Of a stretch of DNA of 64,000 bases, positions 10,293 through 22,321 are shown one piece after another (position 1 is the stretch's first letter; each line of letters opens with the position of its first letter). The stretch comes from Xestospongia muta. Lineage: Eukaryota > Porifera > Demospongiae > Haplosclerida > Petrosiidae. The notes beneath the pieces are model-generated. The model was not told the origin of the DNA. It did no database searches and worked only from the letters and a program-made list of their open reading frames with translations. The stretch lies in the NCBI GenBank assembly GCA_963693285.1, contig OY848919.1, positions 6,478,136 through 6,542,135 on the forward strand, written 5' to 3'. The translations under genes and the position numbers were made by a program.

Positions 10293-11890
10293 TGTTGAAA
10301 TACCAATTTAAGTTGACAACCAAAGAAAAGGCCAAAGTAGAAACAAAGATTTAATGCATACATCAGAAGTAAGATCAGATGAAGTAGATAACATATCATA
10401 GTAATAGCTTGTCTTAAATAATTATTTTGTCTTTAGTATATATCACATACAGAAATGTGAATATTGATTTACATTATATAGTATATTGGAATAATATATA
10501 ATTGTAAATATTTTCATAGTTTGTTATTTGCACTCCAGTTACATTGCACTTCAGTTACATTTGTCAGATTTGAAAGTCACATAATAATTTATATTATTGC
10601 AAAACATAATCTCCAGACAGTCCCAACAATTATAAATAATTGAGATTTAAAACAACAGAAAGATACAGTTCATATAGTCAGAGTTAAATTAAAACATACC
10701 AATGCTTCAAAGTCTACAAAGTATACTTTTATAAAGTACATATTATGGTAGTGTGTGTGTGTTATCTGATGTAAAGCTCAACAAGATCAAGAGGAGTACA
10801 TTGAACAAAAACTGACATTATAACCTCATTATGACTATGATTATAACCATATGTAACCAATTATTTGAGAATAAAAGCAACTAGAGCTGGTAAGAACACA
10901 ATAAAAAGCATACAGAAGTCTATACTGATATCCTTTTACATGATCATACACGTTGGCATAATAGAGACCATAAGTAAAATAGATTATAATGTCAGTATGG
11001 TTAATGTTTTTCATTATCAATACAACATAAGCTGGTATTTATGTAGATGTCAGCACATTGCACTAGTCAAAATGGACTACATGACCCTGGTTCACTGATG
11101 ATAACAAATGCGACTCTTGTCCAGCCTCCTATCCATCATGGTGACTACCATCCACATTGCAGTACATTTCAACCTGACTACTATTAGAAAAATTAATGAT
11201 AAAATCAGCTTCATGTTGTAGTTACAATATCTTTCTATTGTTAGGGACATCTTAACCATGACCAATTCTGTTGTAATAACGTAAACATTATGCAAATTGA
11301 TTTCATTAGGCATTTTAAAAGTTTCATACAACGATATAAATCACCATAAGATTATTTAAGTGGTACTATCATTGTTATAATGGACTGGGTTTGCTAACTG
11401 TAGAGTTGGTAGAAATTATGGAGGTGCTAAAACCATATCTTTATGTAACAAAATTTTAAATTGTTTAAATCATTATGTCCAAATTAAAAGTGCTTATGAT
11501 GAAAGCAATTATGTTCATTTCAAAAGATATACTCGAGAATTAACAGAGCTTCTATATTAGAACAAGAGTCATATCACTTTATATATAGCATCAAAATAGG
11601 TGTGGTGAATAGTTATGAGTTTTTCAAATTCAATTCTTTTGCATGCTCAGTTAGATCAATACACATGGTTATGTTGCATATTGTTCAGTTTGGGTGAGAT
11701 CTTAATGTATCATGTTTTAACGATTTAAAGAAAATTAAATTTGCTAGTTAATGACATAAAAAAGTGTACTCTACAATAAAACTTTAATGATGCTATTTCA
11801 AAAACTATCATGTTACAATTAAATATATTCAACATCAATGAACAAGATAAGATAGTGAGGGAAACTTCATACAATAAGAGTAGTACATGC
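10293..11890. other. No gene recognised
   Basis: AT-rich spacer upstream of the TRIM-NHL start, nearly identical in copy 2 apart from a ~334-bp local duplication and a ~108-bp length difference there. A short GT run sits near 10752. The open stretches here are under 80 codons and show no domain. Confidence 0.5.
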
Positions 11891-11899
11891 AATTATTAG

Positions 11900-12590
11900 T
11901 ATTTAACAGTTTTATTATTACTACAAGAACCAGTTATTAACACTGACACATTGGGATTCATTGCTCTAATTGGATTATAAGTATCATGTGGATTGAAAAT
12001 AGAAAGAGATTCTGTTCCTCAATTGTTTACTACAAAGAATTACTAACTGGCTCAATACCTATGCCAATTAGACATTAAAGATGCGGCTGACTATACTGAT
12101 AAACATATTGATTGACTTTCTGAAGTTAAGACAATGATTATGGTAGAGTTAAAGGTCAAATGAAGATAACAAGAGCAATGAATTGTTACCACAACTATGT
12201 AAATTGTCATCACAATGAATCACTGGGATACGAATACTAGCAGTATCAACAAAATATATCATATTATCAGGACCAATACAAATATTCAGGGGACATGACA
12301 ATTGTTTAATTCCTGAATCACTATTGCAAAAAATTCCCAAAACTCTCATCCTAAAGTTAATTTATCGATTGTTTTTCTTCCAAACTCTACCCAATACATT
12401 ATATCATCCACTAATAGTTATTCCAATCACATCAATAAATTGTAGAGGACCAATTCTATATGATCCAATAGTAGCAGTCTTCTGTCTTCCACTACTGTCA
12501 GGCATATATACAATCTTTACCATTACTAGAAAGAAGATAGTAGGGATAGTACTTACATCATCCCTACATGATAGGCACAGGTGACACAAA
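11900..12590 (-). pseudogene. Second NHL-repeat fragment, copy 1
   Basis: In the minus direction one finds K-I-V-Y-M-P-D-S-S-G-R-Q-K-T-A-T-I-G-S-Y and PLQFIDVIGITISG. A frameshift follows, then DDIMYWVEFGRKTIDKLTL, then a long NHL unit CPLNICIGPDNMIYFVDT-ASIRIPVIHCDD (12149-12349). Shifted pieces such as GTESLSIFNPHDTYNPIRAM follow near 11950-12010. A short intron (GTAAGTAC ... TTTCTAG, about 12530-12560) is visible. It lies upstream of the TRIM-NHL pseudogene on the same strand and could be a second gene of that family; RING and B-box were not found for it. Confidence 0.6.
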
Positions 12591-12599
12591 CAATTGAGG

Positions 12600-14170
12600 A
12601 TATTTATAAATTAACTAAATCACATAAATAATATTATTGATATATTGTTACAATATGTCGTTGTGCTATTATGTAGTAATTTCCCATCTTTATTGTATTG
12701 CTTGTGTTTAATTAAGTATAATTTCTATTAACCTACCCTACATTAATTTTATTAAAATTGCACTAATTAAGTATGTCACATAAAATGAAATTAAAAGTCC
12801 CTCTTGTTTATTGTTAATGAAAGAGCTGTAACTCAATAGAATGCCATTTTATAGAGAGTTGATGATTTCTTAAATTTTGCATTATTAGACATAAAAGTCA
12901 AACTAGATAATCAGTTCATTTTTATAATTACTACTATGACACCTTATAATCTTGCTTATTAATACTTAGTGACTATTAATTGATAAACAAAGGTCACGAA
13001 ATTATATTTACTCAAAGCATATAGTGTGAACCAACCATATAACTTTAGGCAATACTGAATGGCTGCAAATAAAAAAATAGTAATAACTAAATAGCTACGT
13101 AAATAGTTCTACAGAGATGTTAAAGAGTTTCAAGATCATATTTTATTACTTATATCTTAATTACCATGCACAGATACTTCCAAAGAATTTCATTAGTGAC
13201 AATTCCTACCAAATTGCTATTCAGTTTAGTCATCTTTATTTATTCTTTTCTTCCTCTTATATTATTTGTAATCGAAGCTCTTTTAAATATCATTTCTTTA
13301 TCTTTTCCTCTTCTATTTGGACTGATGTTTTTGACTGGAGTTCTTGACCAAAAATGTCAATTAACTCTTTGCATCTATCCATGTTTTAATTCATAGGTAC
13401 AATTCTTACCTCTCTATTTTCTTTCTCTATGAACTAAACTTAATAGACATCTCATCAGTTCATTTGATCTCTCATTTTTGGACACTTTCATCTCTTCATT
13501 AATGTCACTGTCTCGCAATAATAATATTGTCTACCTTTAAAATGAATACAGATTCTTACAAAAACTTATAAGTTGACAATAACAATAAAATGACGAATTT
13601 GTAGACACATACACACAAAGACGTCAATAAATCAGTGAAAACAATACAGTATCCATTGCCAACTGTGTGAGGTTTCTCAAGAGACTAGGCTATATAGTAC
13701 ACAGTCAGTCCTGCAACATATAAGATGTGAAACTTCAGTCTTTTAAGTCATTTCCAATGACTTTATAATTTCTAGCATTGACACAATATGTTTAATTAAA
13801 TAAACCACACATTTGAACTAAACAAAATTAAAGCTTTACAAAATTACTTTAGCTATCACTTGGTAGTAGTAAAATATAACTGCTGTGTAAATATTCAGTG
13901 TATGAGTCTTTTAAGCATCAGATAACCTGAAAAAAATTTAAAAAAACTGATAATAAAAAAATTTGAAAATTTATTGATCATTCTTATAATACAAAGACAA
14001 CCAACATTATGTGATTATTATTTTAAACTACAAGTTGAGCAATATAAGTATTATTCTTGCACAGTTCTGTATTTGGTATCAGCTTACATTAGTTAGGATT
14101 CACACATTTCTGACATGTACTGCCTATGAGGTGTAGACACAGCCATTATGGAAGTCATGATCATTTTACA
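12600..14170. other. No gene recognised
   Basis: AT-rich spacer with copy-specific indels. A minus-strand stretch around 13500-13420 (NEEMKVSKNERSNELMRCL) and another near 13380-13250 look charged and helical but are crossed by stops. They may be coiled-coil remains of a TRIM-type gene; this is weak. Confidence 0.3.
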
Positions 14171-14179
14171 AACACTTAC

Positions 14180-14310
14180 AATTTTGAGGGTTACAATTTT
14201 CGAAAACCGGTACCGTAGATCTAGCTTTATCTCCAGGATGCAATTTTTGACAAGTTATTGTTCGCACATGATAACCTCCAACACATGTTCTAGAGCATTA
14301 TAAACAATCA
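14180..14310 (-). pseudogene. Thrombospondin type 1 repeat exon, copy 1
   Basis: This minus-strand block lies between an acceptor (GTCACAG before 14310) and a donor (GTAAGT at 14179-14174). It reads CSRTCVGGYHVRTITCQ, a classic TSP1 core, then DKARSTVPVFENCNPQN with the last Cys codon split by the donor. A TAA stands just before the first Cys of the core, so as written the exon carries a stop unless the splice site differs. TSP1 repeats occur in extracellular matrix and ADAMTS-type proteins. The same structure is in copy 2. Confidence 0.6.
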
Positions 14311-14348
14311 CTGTGACAAAATATTTAATATCAAAGGAAGAAAATACC

Positions 14349-14719
14349 TCACTCAATACTAATTAGTGAACAGTATCTCACTTTGGCTATCAAATCCGTC
14401 ATGTCATCAACTGGGACCTGCATCGCCAAGACATCTCTGACCCATCCTGCTACAAACATTTGATAGCATTCCAAACTATTGTAGTTTAAAAGATCATCTC
14501 CCGTGCATGGGGTCAGAGAAAATGTCAGATACATACCAACGTGGGTGTAGGTTGTACTTGGCCATTTGTCAAAATCATCCATCCAAAGCCTCTTTTGATA
14601 TTTCATAAGGATCTTGACCTCCAATCATTTAAATCTTTTCTTCATACCTCTGCTTCGAAGGTGAATATCACTACAATTTCTTTGTAGCCAGGAAAATGAG
14701 CACTTTCACCAGACGCCAT
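14349..14719 (-). other. 5' exons of an unrecognised gene, copy 1
   Basis: Exon 1 (14719-14648) begins with an ATG in good context (AACATGGCG), encodes MASGESAHFPGYKEIVVIFT plus FEAE (24 codons) and ends at GAG followed by GTATGA. Upstream is a locally GC-richer block (CCAAAATGGCC, about 14755), suggesting a promoter. A following segment (about 14605-14541) gives either GQDPYEISKEALDG or MDDFDKWPSTTYTH in two frames. A candidate short intron runs from GTATGTATCTG to CTACAATAG. The next block reads LECYQMFVAGWVRDVLAMQVP. The product is unknown. It may run into the TSP1 exon, but phases were not resolved. Confidence 0.4.
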
Positions 14720-14931
14720 GTTTCCACTCTGTACTCCAACGTGGCCACCGCCCAAAATGGCCACGCCTACTGCAAAGTGTCTATAGTCTGGGAATACTGT
14801 CTGATACACGAGAAGCTATATACTGCAACTGCTCGTTACGTGGTCGTATTGCTCTTTGTGTTAACATTGGCAGTTTATTTGCCTGGATGTTCACTAATAT
14901 CTGTTTATAGATCAGAGATACTGATACATAT

Positions 14932-14955
14932 ATACTGATATATATGTATGTATAT

Positions 14956-14993
<38 letters not shown>

Positions 14994-15040
14994 ACATATA
15001 TATAATATACATATATATATACATATATACATTTGCATAT
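14932..15040. repeat. Compound (TA)n/(CA)n microsatellite
   Basis: TA runs, TATGTATGTATATACATA, then a long CA tract (about 14959-14985), then more TA/CA. The copy 2 tract (31545-31640) has lost the pure CA run, so this locus evolved quickly after duplication. The open frames seen across it are artefacts of the repeat. Confidence 0.95.
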
Positions 15041-15554
15041 AATTATATGGTAACACCTAAATATTGGCTGAAAATTTAATCTTAAAAAGACTGTTATGAT
15101 GTAACATGATAAACTAAATGAGAGCATAGTTAAAATTTGCAAACATGTTGGACAAAACTAACAATCAATTATCACTCAATATTATCACATTTAAAAGCAA
15201 TGGATAATAATGATTAGAATTAGAATTGTATTATTTACAATTATTTTAACAGCAAAAATGTAGTCAACTATACATTTATATATATTCTACACATAACCTG
15301 AGACAATATATGAAAGTTAGTTTGTATTGTATTTCAGTAATATAACTAAAGGGCTACAGATTACATCAAGAAGTGAATGCTCTTATCATTTACTGTAAAA
15401 TTACTTTTTATAAGAGAATGTTAATACACTGCATGTATGCAATTTTTGTAGTACTTTAGTCATGTGATAGATATTTACAGTTGATTGTACTTTCTGTTCT
15501 TCATTATCATGTTTACTACACAAGTTCATGTCACCACAATAGCATACACAAACA

Positions 15555-15780
15555 CACTGTAAAAATTGATTTGTTGATTTAACTAATATATTGTTATACA
15601 GGTTGCATGTAGCAAACTTAGTATGATGTAAAAGTAAATATAACAGTTTTTTTTACTAATGTACTACTAAATACATAAACAGAAGTACATTAGTAATAAA
15701 AACAGTGTTATGTTTCACTTTCACAACATATTAAGTTTATTATATGTAACCTGTATAACAATATATTAGTTAAATCAACA
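15555..15780. mobile_element. TIR element (MITE), right end deleted
   Basis: Starts CACTGTAAAAATTGATTTG and contains the inverted partner ATGTAACCTGTATAACAATA ... TTAGTTAAATCAAC, but the terminal ~20 bp of the right TIR are missing. The counterpart at 32402-32642 keeps more of that end. It has no coding capacity. It lies ~200 bp upstream of the transporter start. Confidence 0.75.
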
Positions 15781-15982
15781 TGCACATTTGTCATATAATA
15801 TATCAAAATAAACTGTATACACAGGAGACATACATCAATTATTGTACAGTGTATCTATGTTATCACAGTTATTACAGAAACTGTGCTAATAACACTGAAC
15901 GCTATCAATTGTAAACAAAAGTAGAAGCAACAAGCAGTGCTGACAGTCAGTACCGATATTGAGAAGACATTTGAACAGAAAT

Positions 15983-17473
15983 ATGTTCAGTTGCTGCAAG
16001 AGAAAGGTTCAATGTATCCCTTCAAAGTCTGTAATGTTAATTATTCTTTGGGATATTTTGATGTATGCTCATGTGCTACTACTTCGAAGTGCTATAACAT
16101 CCAGTTACGTTAACAGTTCTGTTGACTATAACAGAAAATTTTATATTCTCTTTGGCATAATATATTGGTTAACTTATCTTTCATTCCCTCTCTTTAGTCT
16201 ACTCGCTGACATAAAGACAGGACGATATAAGACTATTATTATTGGCACTTATTTGCTATTTATGGCCTGGATAATTGGAGGTTTGGTTATCATTGTTAGT
16301 GTATATTTTCCTTTCTACCTGCTTCATTTATTTTTAGTAGTTTTTTGTTACCTTTTGTTAATAATTGGGTATTGCAGTGTTCGGTCCAATATTGTCCAGT
16401 TCAGTATTGATCAATCAGTGGAGGCTTCCACTGATGAACTCAGTGCCATTATATATTGGCACTCAGTGTGCATTCCTATGGTTTATGTAATTTTTGAACT
16501 TGGACAGATTGTGATTGAAGAGTTTACTATTGTGTCTTATGGAATATCTGGTGCGGCTGTGTCTACAGTCATTATCACTAACTTTCTCTTCAATCATTGG
16601 TTAGATACTACTCCTCATATTTTCAATCCAGTCAAGCTAATTGTTAAAGTACTCAACTATGCTAGGAAGAACAAGTACCCCCAGAATCGTAGTGCCTTGG
16701 CTAACTGGGAAGAAGACAACCCTTCACAATTAGACTTAGGTAAAGAAAAATATGGTGGGCCTTTCTCTGAGGATGAGATAGAGGATGTAAAAACAGTGCT
16801 TAAATTAATACCATTACTCATTTGCTTAATCGGTTTATGTTGCATAGTTGAAATATCATGGAATAATTTTTATTCTAAAGGTCAAAATGCTCAAATCATT
16901 TCTTCAATATTTTATAGCAATATATTAAGCTCACTCTTTTCATCATTTCTTATTCTACTACATGTATTTGTGATATATCCGTGTTTCTTTAAATACATTC
17001 CTAGTATGCTCAAAAGAATTGGTCTGGGACTAGTTTTTGCTTTCCTTTCTTCATTGTATTATGTTATTCTTTTCACTTGCCAAGATCATCTACATATGAA
17101 CGTTACTTCATACAAACTTACTATTGGCCCTCAAATTTTACTTGGAGCAGCATTTGCCTTAATTTTGCCAACATCATTAGAATTCTTCTTAGCTCAGTCA
17201 CCAAATAAAATGAGAGGGTTCATACTTGGTCTATGGTATGCAGCATTGGGAATTGGTTATGTCATTAATGTCAATGGAAAGTATCCTTTTAAATGTATAG
17301 GAAATGATATATGTCAAAGTCCTTACTACTATGTGTTAATAAGTGCAGTAATACTTGTCATACTGATATGTTTTTCGATACTAGCTAAACGCTATAAATT
17401 GCGATTAAGAAAGAATGAAGTTTACAATCCTTTGGAAGCTGAGGAAACTGACACACTTTATCATGTATCATGA
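15983..17473 (+). CDS. POT/SLC15-like transporter, array 1 copy 2
   Basis: The first ATG in the frame is at 15983 (AAATATGTTC), giving MFSCCKRKVQ and 496 residues; upstream in-frame codons are not needed. Helices 1-2 surround a short extracellular loop with an N-V/S-type site (VNSS). The loop 2-3 motif is D-I-K-T-G-R-Y-K-T. The large intracellular loop carries NPVKLIVKVL and KEKYGGPFSEDE, and the late motif is AQSPNKMRGF. It differs from copy 1 at a few residues (for example FSS versus FLYA near 17045, HMNV versus HLNI). The same 7-bp TATCATG duplication as copy 1 ends the protein at ...LYHVS, dropping the tail that copy 3 keeps. It looks functional as a membrane transporter; substrate unknown. 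Confidence 0.87.
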   Translation: MFSCCKRKVQCIPSKSVMLIILWDILMYAHVLLLRSAITSSYVNSSVDYNRKFYILFGIIYWLTYLSFPLFSLLADIKTGRYKTIIIGTYLLFMAWIIGGLVIIVSVYFPFYLLHLFLVVFCYLLLIIGYCSVRSNIVQFSIDQSVEASTDELSAIIYWHSVCIPMVYVIFELGQIVIEEFTIVSYGISGAAVSTVIITNFLFNHWLDTTPHIFNPVKLIVKVLNYARKNKYPQNRSALANWEEDNPSQLDLGKEKYGGPFSEDEIEDVKTVLKLIPLLICLIGLCCIVEISWNNFYSKGQNAQIISSIFYSNILSSLFSSFLILLHVFVIYPCFFKYIPSMLKRIGLGLVFAFLSSLYYVILFTCQDHLHMNVTSYKLTIGPQILLGAAFALILPTSLEFFLAQSPNKMRGFILGLWYAALGIGYVINVNGKYPFKCIGNDICQSPYYYVLISAVILVILICFSILAKRYKLRLRKNEVYNPLEAEETDTLYHVS

Positions 17474-18601
17474 GAGGTACATGGAACAGGAAAGAGAATA
17501 CAGGAGAGACATGGGTCTATCACTTGAGTACTCTGATTGAACTTTGATTACTTAATTATTGAATCATCACTACATTGTTTGTAACAATTATAAAAAAACT
17601 ATTTTGTGATAAAAAGTTAAACAATCAACTGATATTTTTGTATTAGACAATATTTGAATATATCCTTTAATCCAACTCAACAAACAGTCATTTTAAGAAC
17701 ATTGACTTGTCAATGTATTACTTGTATTTTGAAGTGTATATTTGTGTATAAAAAATAATTAATGTTATTGTTTGATATATATATATATAATATAATACAT
17801 CATAAATTATAGCTTCCTGTGTCAATATAGGTTAATATATGTAAACTGATTTGTGAAAGGGGAACCACTTCTGTCAAAACATCTCAAAAAAAGGCAGTTG
17901 TTGTGTACACAACCATGTATTTTTCATTTGATGTTTACTAAATTATATCTTAGAATGTATACATAGAGTGTAATTGTAAAAACAAGGGTTTATAATTAAC
18001 TAACAGAAGAGAGCGCTACTAAAGCTACTAAAGTATGTATTGAATTTTTTGAACATAAAACAAGCCAAAAAGACAGACAAGTCTTCATCTACCTTAGGAC
18101 AAAAAATTGCATAGGATAAAATACTTCGTGACGTAACAAATCATTCAATATCTTCAATACAAGCAAGAACAAAAATGCAGATAAATGTGAAAGGAGATTT
18201 CAGACTTTATATTTGTCTGGACAACTAATACTAAAAATCAATAAATAAAACTAAGCTACATATACAATACAACACCAACTTTTAAGATTTGAATATTAGC
18301 AGTTTGGATTGTATTTCTCTCTAGTTGTTTCATGAACCGATTTGCATGTATTCAAACAAAATGTAAATTCTAAAATCAGACACTAATTCTAACCATTACT
18401 TACATAAATAGTCAAACACATGGATATGAATATACATATCTTACTTTGATGTGGTAATATCTGACACACCTCCTGAAAATCTCTATTCAGCATTTATTGA
18501 ATTACTAGACGTTTGGTCGACATTTATCCTTCTGTTGAAAGAAAAGACTGGATGCTAGTCTCGTTTTTGAAGCTATTTACTACAGTACTCTAGAAAAATA
18601 G
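17474..18601. other. 3' flank of transporter copy 2, no gene recognised
   Basis: Counterpart of 1272-2399, nearly base-for-base the same. Confidence 0.5.
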
Positions 18602-19813
18602 CATTGGACGTAACAAAAACTCATTTAAAAGTAGGCATCTATCCATGTATTCCAGACCTTGCTAATGATAAACTGCAGGGACTGAAGGATTATATCAAGA
18701 CAGAATTTGAGGGTGAACATCCTGACGTAACAGTCACAGTACACGCAGACTGGGATCCTTATAAAATTGATGAAGTAGGTCATAACTTGTCCGCCAAAGC
18801 AGAATCCTTTGACATTTTGGAAATTGATACAGTTCTACTTGGAGAAGTAGTCGATTTGGGGGTACTTCAAGAGCTGGATCCTGACAAATACAAGCTTCAT
18901 GAGAAATTTCTAGATGTTGGGTTAAGTGCAGTTTGTTACAAGGACAACTGTTATGCTGTTCTTACGTTGCATTATGCAAATTTTCTCATTGAGCTGATAG
19001 CTGGAGATGTTGATTACACATAAAGAAATCCTTCACCCTCTGGACCAATCTGCTAATCATAGTTTGAGAGATTTCAAAGCTATTGTACAATGCCATCATG
19101 TCAAACTTATCAGTGATTTTCGTGGTAAATGGACGTTACCTTACTTTTATTTGAATGTTTACATAGACAAACATGGTAAAGATAGGGTTCAAGAGGGAGT
19201 TGATGCACCAATTGATGAATCAGATATTTTGGATGCCATGAAAGGGTTCATTGAACTTGGCGAGCACACAGATGGTAGTAACAAAAGCGCAGAAGGTTGT
19301 TATGGCAGCGATTCTATGCGAGTTTCAGATATAACAAAGTCTGATCATGTAATGTTATATGATTATTCCGAATGGTTAAGTCAAGTGATGTTGGAAAAAA
19401 TGTGTCTTAGCAAAAACATTCATGCTTGTTGTATAATCACACCAACTTTAGGGATTGAAAATAATCTCTTGACATTTACTGATGATTTAATTGTCAAGAA
19501 GAACCATTACTCTGATGTCAACAAAGCTGATGCTATTGATAAATTCATTGAATTTTACACAAGCTTGAAGTTTCAAAACCAATACGCAGAAGGTAAAGAT
19601 TTAAAAGAACATCATCCTCCACGATATCTTCTCTTTTCAAGAAAAGATTTTTATACAAAAGGATTTGGAGCACATGAAAAGAATTAACAAATGTTACAAC
19701 AGGCAATGAATAATACCATTGGTGTTCCAAACCATGGTCTTGCTCTGAAGAAAGATGAAATGATTCGCATTCTAGTTGAAAAACTCAGTCTTCCTCCTAA
19801 AAGATGTATTTAA
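18602..19813 (+). pseudogene. Thiaminase I-like gene, copy 2, frameshifted and with an extra stop
   Basis: Same two-frame structure as copy 1 (18604-19023 and 19007 onward), with the same Tyr (18973-18975) at the place of the catalytic Cys. In addition a TAC codon of copy 1 (near 3484) is TAA here at 19685-19687, cutting the second half at 226 residues. The frameshift and Tyr therefore predate the duplication and the stop came later, which fits relaxed constraint. Confidence 0.6.
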
Positions 19814-20537
19814 ATGTTAGAAGTCTGTAGTGTGGATATAAACTTAAAACTGGAATCTGCATAGTAAAACAGCTGTTTCTTTATTAACTGAATGTTTACT
19901 TTATTATCAATAACACTTAATATAACTATGGACTGTAAAAATTGATCAATATATTATACAAGTTACATGTAAGAAACACATATATCTTGATCAAAAATTT
20001 AAGCATGTTACTGTTATATTAATAGCTTGCTGTTGCTATCCAAGGTTCGAATTACACACTGCCACGAGTGTAACAGGCCATGAATATCACAAATTACAAA
20101 CAGTATATAACACCTCAATAACACTGTTGTGATAGAGTATGGACTGTAAAATATTGATTAGTTGAATTAAGCAATATATTATACAAGTTACATGTTAAAA
20201 ACACATACTTGTGATCAAAAAGAAAGCATGATACTGTTAGATTCTTAATATATTACTGCTTAACTTATAAAGAAACATCAACAGTCAATTTTTATGATAC
20301 ATAAGTAATTATTAAGTGTTATCTTAACTTTTTGCACATTCAGCCTGTGTAACTGTATATTAGTTATATTAACTAATTAATTTTACAATGATATTTATGT
20401 AGGCAATATCTACAACACATAAATAAATAAAAAATTAAAAATTTATATTAAAAATAAAATTTAACATTTTGTTAACAGGTGACATCATTCAATGTGTATA
20501 CAGCTAATTAATATATATTGGTTAAACCAACTACTCA

Positions 20538-20568
<31 letters not shown>

Positions 20569-21338
20569 GGTGTTAGTAATGTTTCTTTATTTAAATAAAT
20601 ATGAGTACAATCATTAACACATTGTTACTGTGCATAGTAAGCAAAATAATAAATGAATAATAAAATATTTTCATTAACTCTTATTAATAAGAGATTTTTA
20701 AAAAAGAGTCACTCATTTACATTTTATGAAAGCCTCTATTCTTGCTATTATGATCCATTTTATCGAATTTGTTATTGTTTTTCTTCATATCAGTTATTAC
20801 AAAATGATTTTTAACTTGTTACCTATTTATTTAAATAAAGAATACATTTTTGTGATGTTTATTATATTTAATTAATAATAAGATAATTTTACTGCTACAG
20901 TATATAAACATATAATGATATACTACCATAAGTACAATAGGCTATGAATATCATATGAAGTATGTACAAATCAGCAATAATGTAACATGATCTGAGTATA
21001 TAGCTCACACATAAATAATTGTCTTTCATACCTTTATTATAGTGGAGCATTAATGTAGTCAAATTTGATTTATGTCATTGTGTACCTTAGGTCTTACAAT
21101 GTAGGGACTCAGTCTCGCAAAGACAGCCCCTCCACCCTGCAACAAGGGGAGGGCCTGGTCAACTGTAGGTATAGCTCCCTTTCAAAGAACTACAGGAAAT
21201 CCAGTAGTCGATAAGTTGTATTTAGAAGGAGGAGGGCAATCACTCAATTAAAAATGCTGACATAACAAAAGCACAAACCCAGATACGTGTACTAGTTATC
21301 TCAACCTAATCAGTTGGTAGTTTTGCCCATATCCTTAC
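19814..21338. other. Spacer with degenerate TIR elements and (AT)n, copy 2
   Basis: Counterpart of 3612-5164, with the same degenerate TIR pieces, a shorter AT run (20541-20568), and GC-richer sequence at about 21105-21170 that resembles no gene I know. Confidence 0.5.
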
Positions 21339-21509
21339 CTTTAATTTTATCAAAATTACAAGGACTTGCCATAGCCTGTCAAAGAGTCACAAACACATCA
21401 CTCCATGAGATTAAAGCCATTATTGCTTCACCTTAATTGTAACTCCTAATCTAATAGCAACAGCTTGAATTGCAGCTTATATAGTACCTTCTTGATTAAA
21501 TTTTCTTTT
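21339..21509 (-). pseudogene. RecQ-like helicase fragment, copy 2
   Basis: Counterpart of 5165-5335 with the same out-of-frame T-G-Y-G-K-S Walker A and the same GTAAGG donor. A few substitutions (for example AAATGC to AATTGC near 21470) show neutral drift. Confidence 0.45.
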
Positions 21510-22164
21510 GTGTAATTCGTCCATTTGCATGTCTAAAAACTAGCTAAAGATGCTTTCAAATCAATAGTACACTGTCAATATTGTCTTCTCTCACAGCATC
21601 ATGTAGCATTTCCATAGCAACCCAAGGGTATATACAATTCATAAACTTAATTCTCATGAGTAATTTTTAATAAAAAAAAATGATATGGAGACACTATTTG
21701 TTCTTAAGAGTTAATATTATGTAGTTATAATACTGCAGGAGAGTTGACTGGTTTAAACTGCTTTATGTGTTATTGTTTTAATAATTTTGTCTTTAAAATA
21801 ATGCTGTTTCATATTCCTTGACATAAACTGTTTATGTAGAAATATTCTATAGCTTATAAAAATTAGAAGAAATTAATTGCAAAGTTACTTTCATATCTTT
21901 GATCAATTACATTAACATGTTATAGCATCAACAACACAATCTTTAATAATAGAAGACACTGGTGTTAATATTCTAGTGATAGAGATAATATCACATTATA
22001 TGCTGTGGAGGAATATAAATAAATATCGATTTAATTGAAACAACAATAGCCAACAAGATGATGGTCACACTGAAGTTATCATCTCCAAAGAAGTTATTGA
22101 TAGTGTTTTTTTTTATTTGTAACATCACAAAAAGTAATAAATAGGGTTGAAATATTGTACACAC

Positions 22165-22321
22165 CTCTTGATTATCTTTGTGTTTCTGAATTGGTGACAT
22201 AAAATATAACAACATTTTGGAGACTGTAACCAACAAATTGCATGCTTGAAGTAATGTTGTTGCTTTTAAATCTACTACACTCAAGGCATTTTTGATCTCA
22301 GGTGACATTATTCCCACAATG
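22165..22321 (-). pseudogene. Orphan exon, copy 2, 5-bp deletion
   Basis: Counterpart of 5992-6153. Acceptor and donor are kept, but 5 bp are missing near the 5' end (GTGACATTATTCCC versus GTGACAATATATTATTCCC on the plus strand). Length is 157 instead of 162 nt and the exon is no longer phase-neutral. Confidence 0.4.

Noticed and set aside
10865..11331. Short frames on both strands upstream of the TRIM-NHL pseudogene
   Set aside because: No domain, and conserved only as much as the surrounding spacer.
13117..13396. Hydrophobic plus-strand frames that look like membrane segments
   Set aside because: T-rich sequence gives hydrophobic codons by default; the unit 2 copy has different indels and does not keep the frame.
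14781..15142. Open frames rich in Tyr, Cys, Val and Ile on the minus strand
   Set aside because: They are translations of the TA/CA microsatellite.
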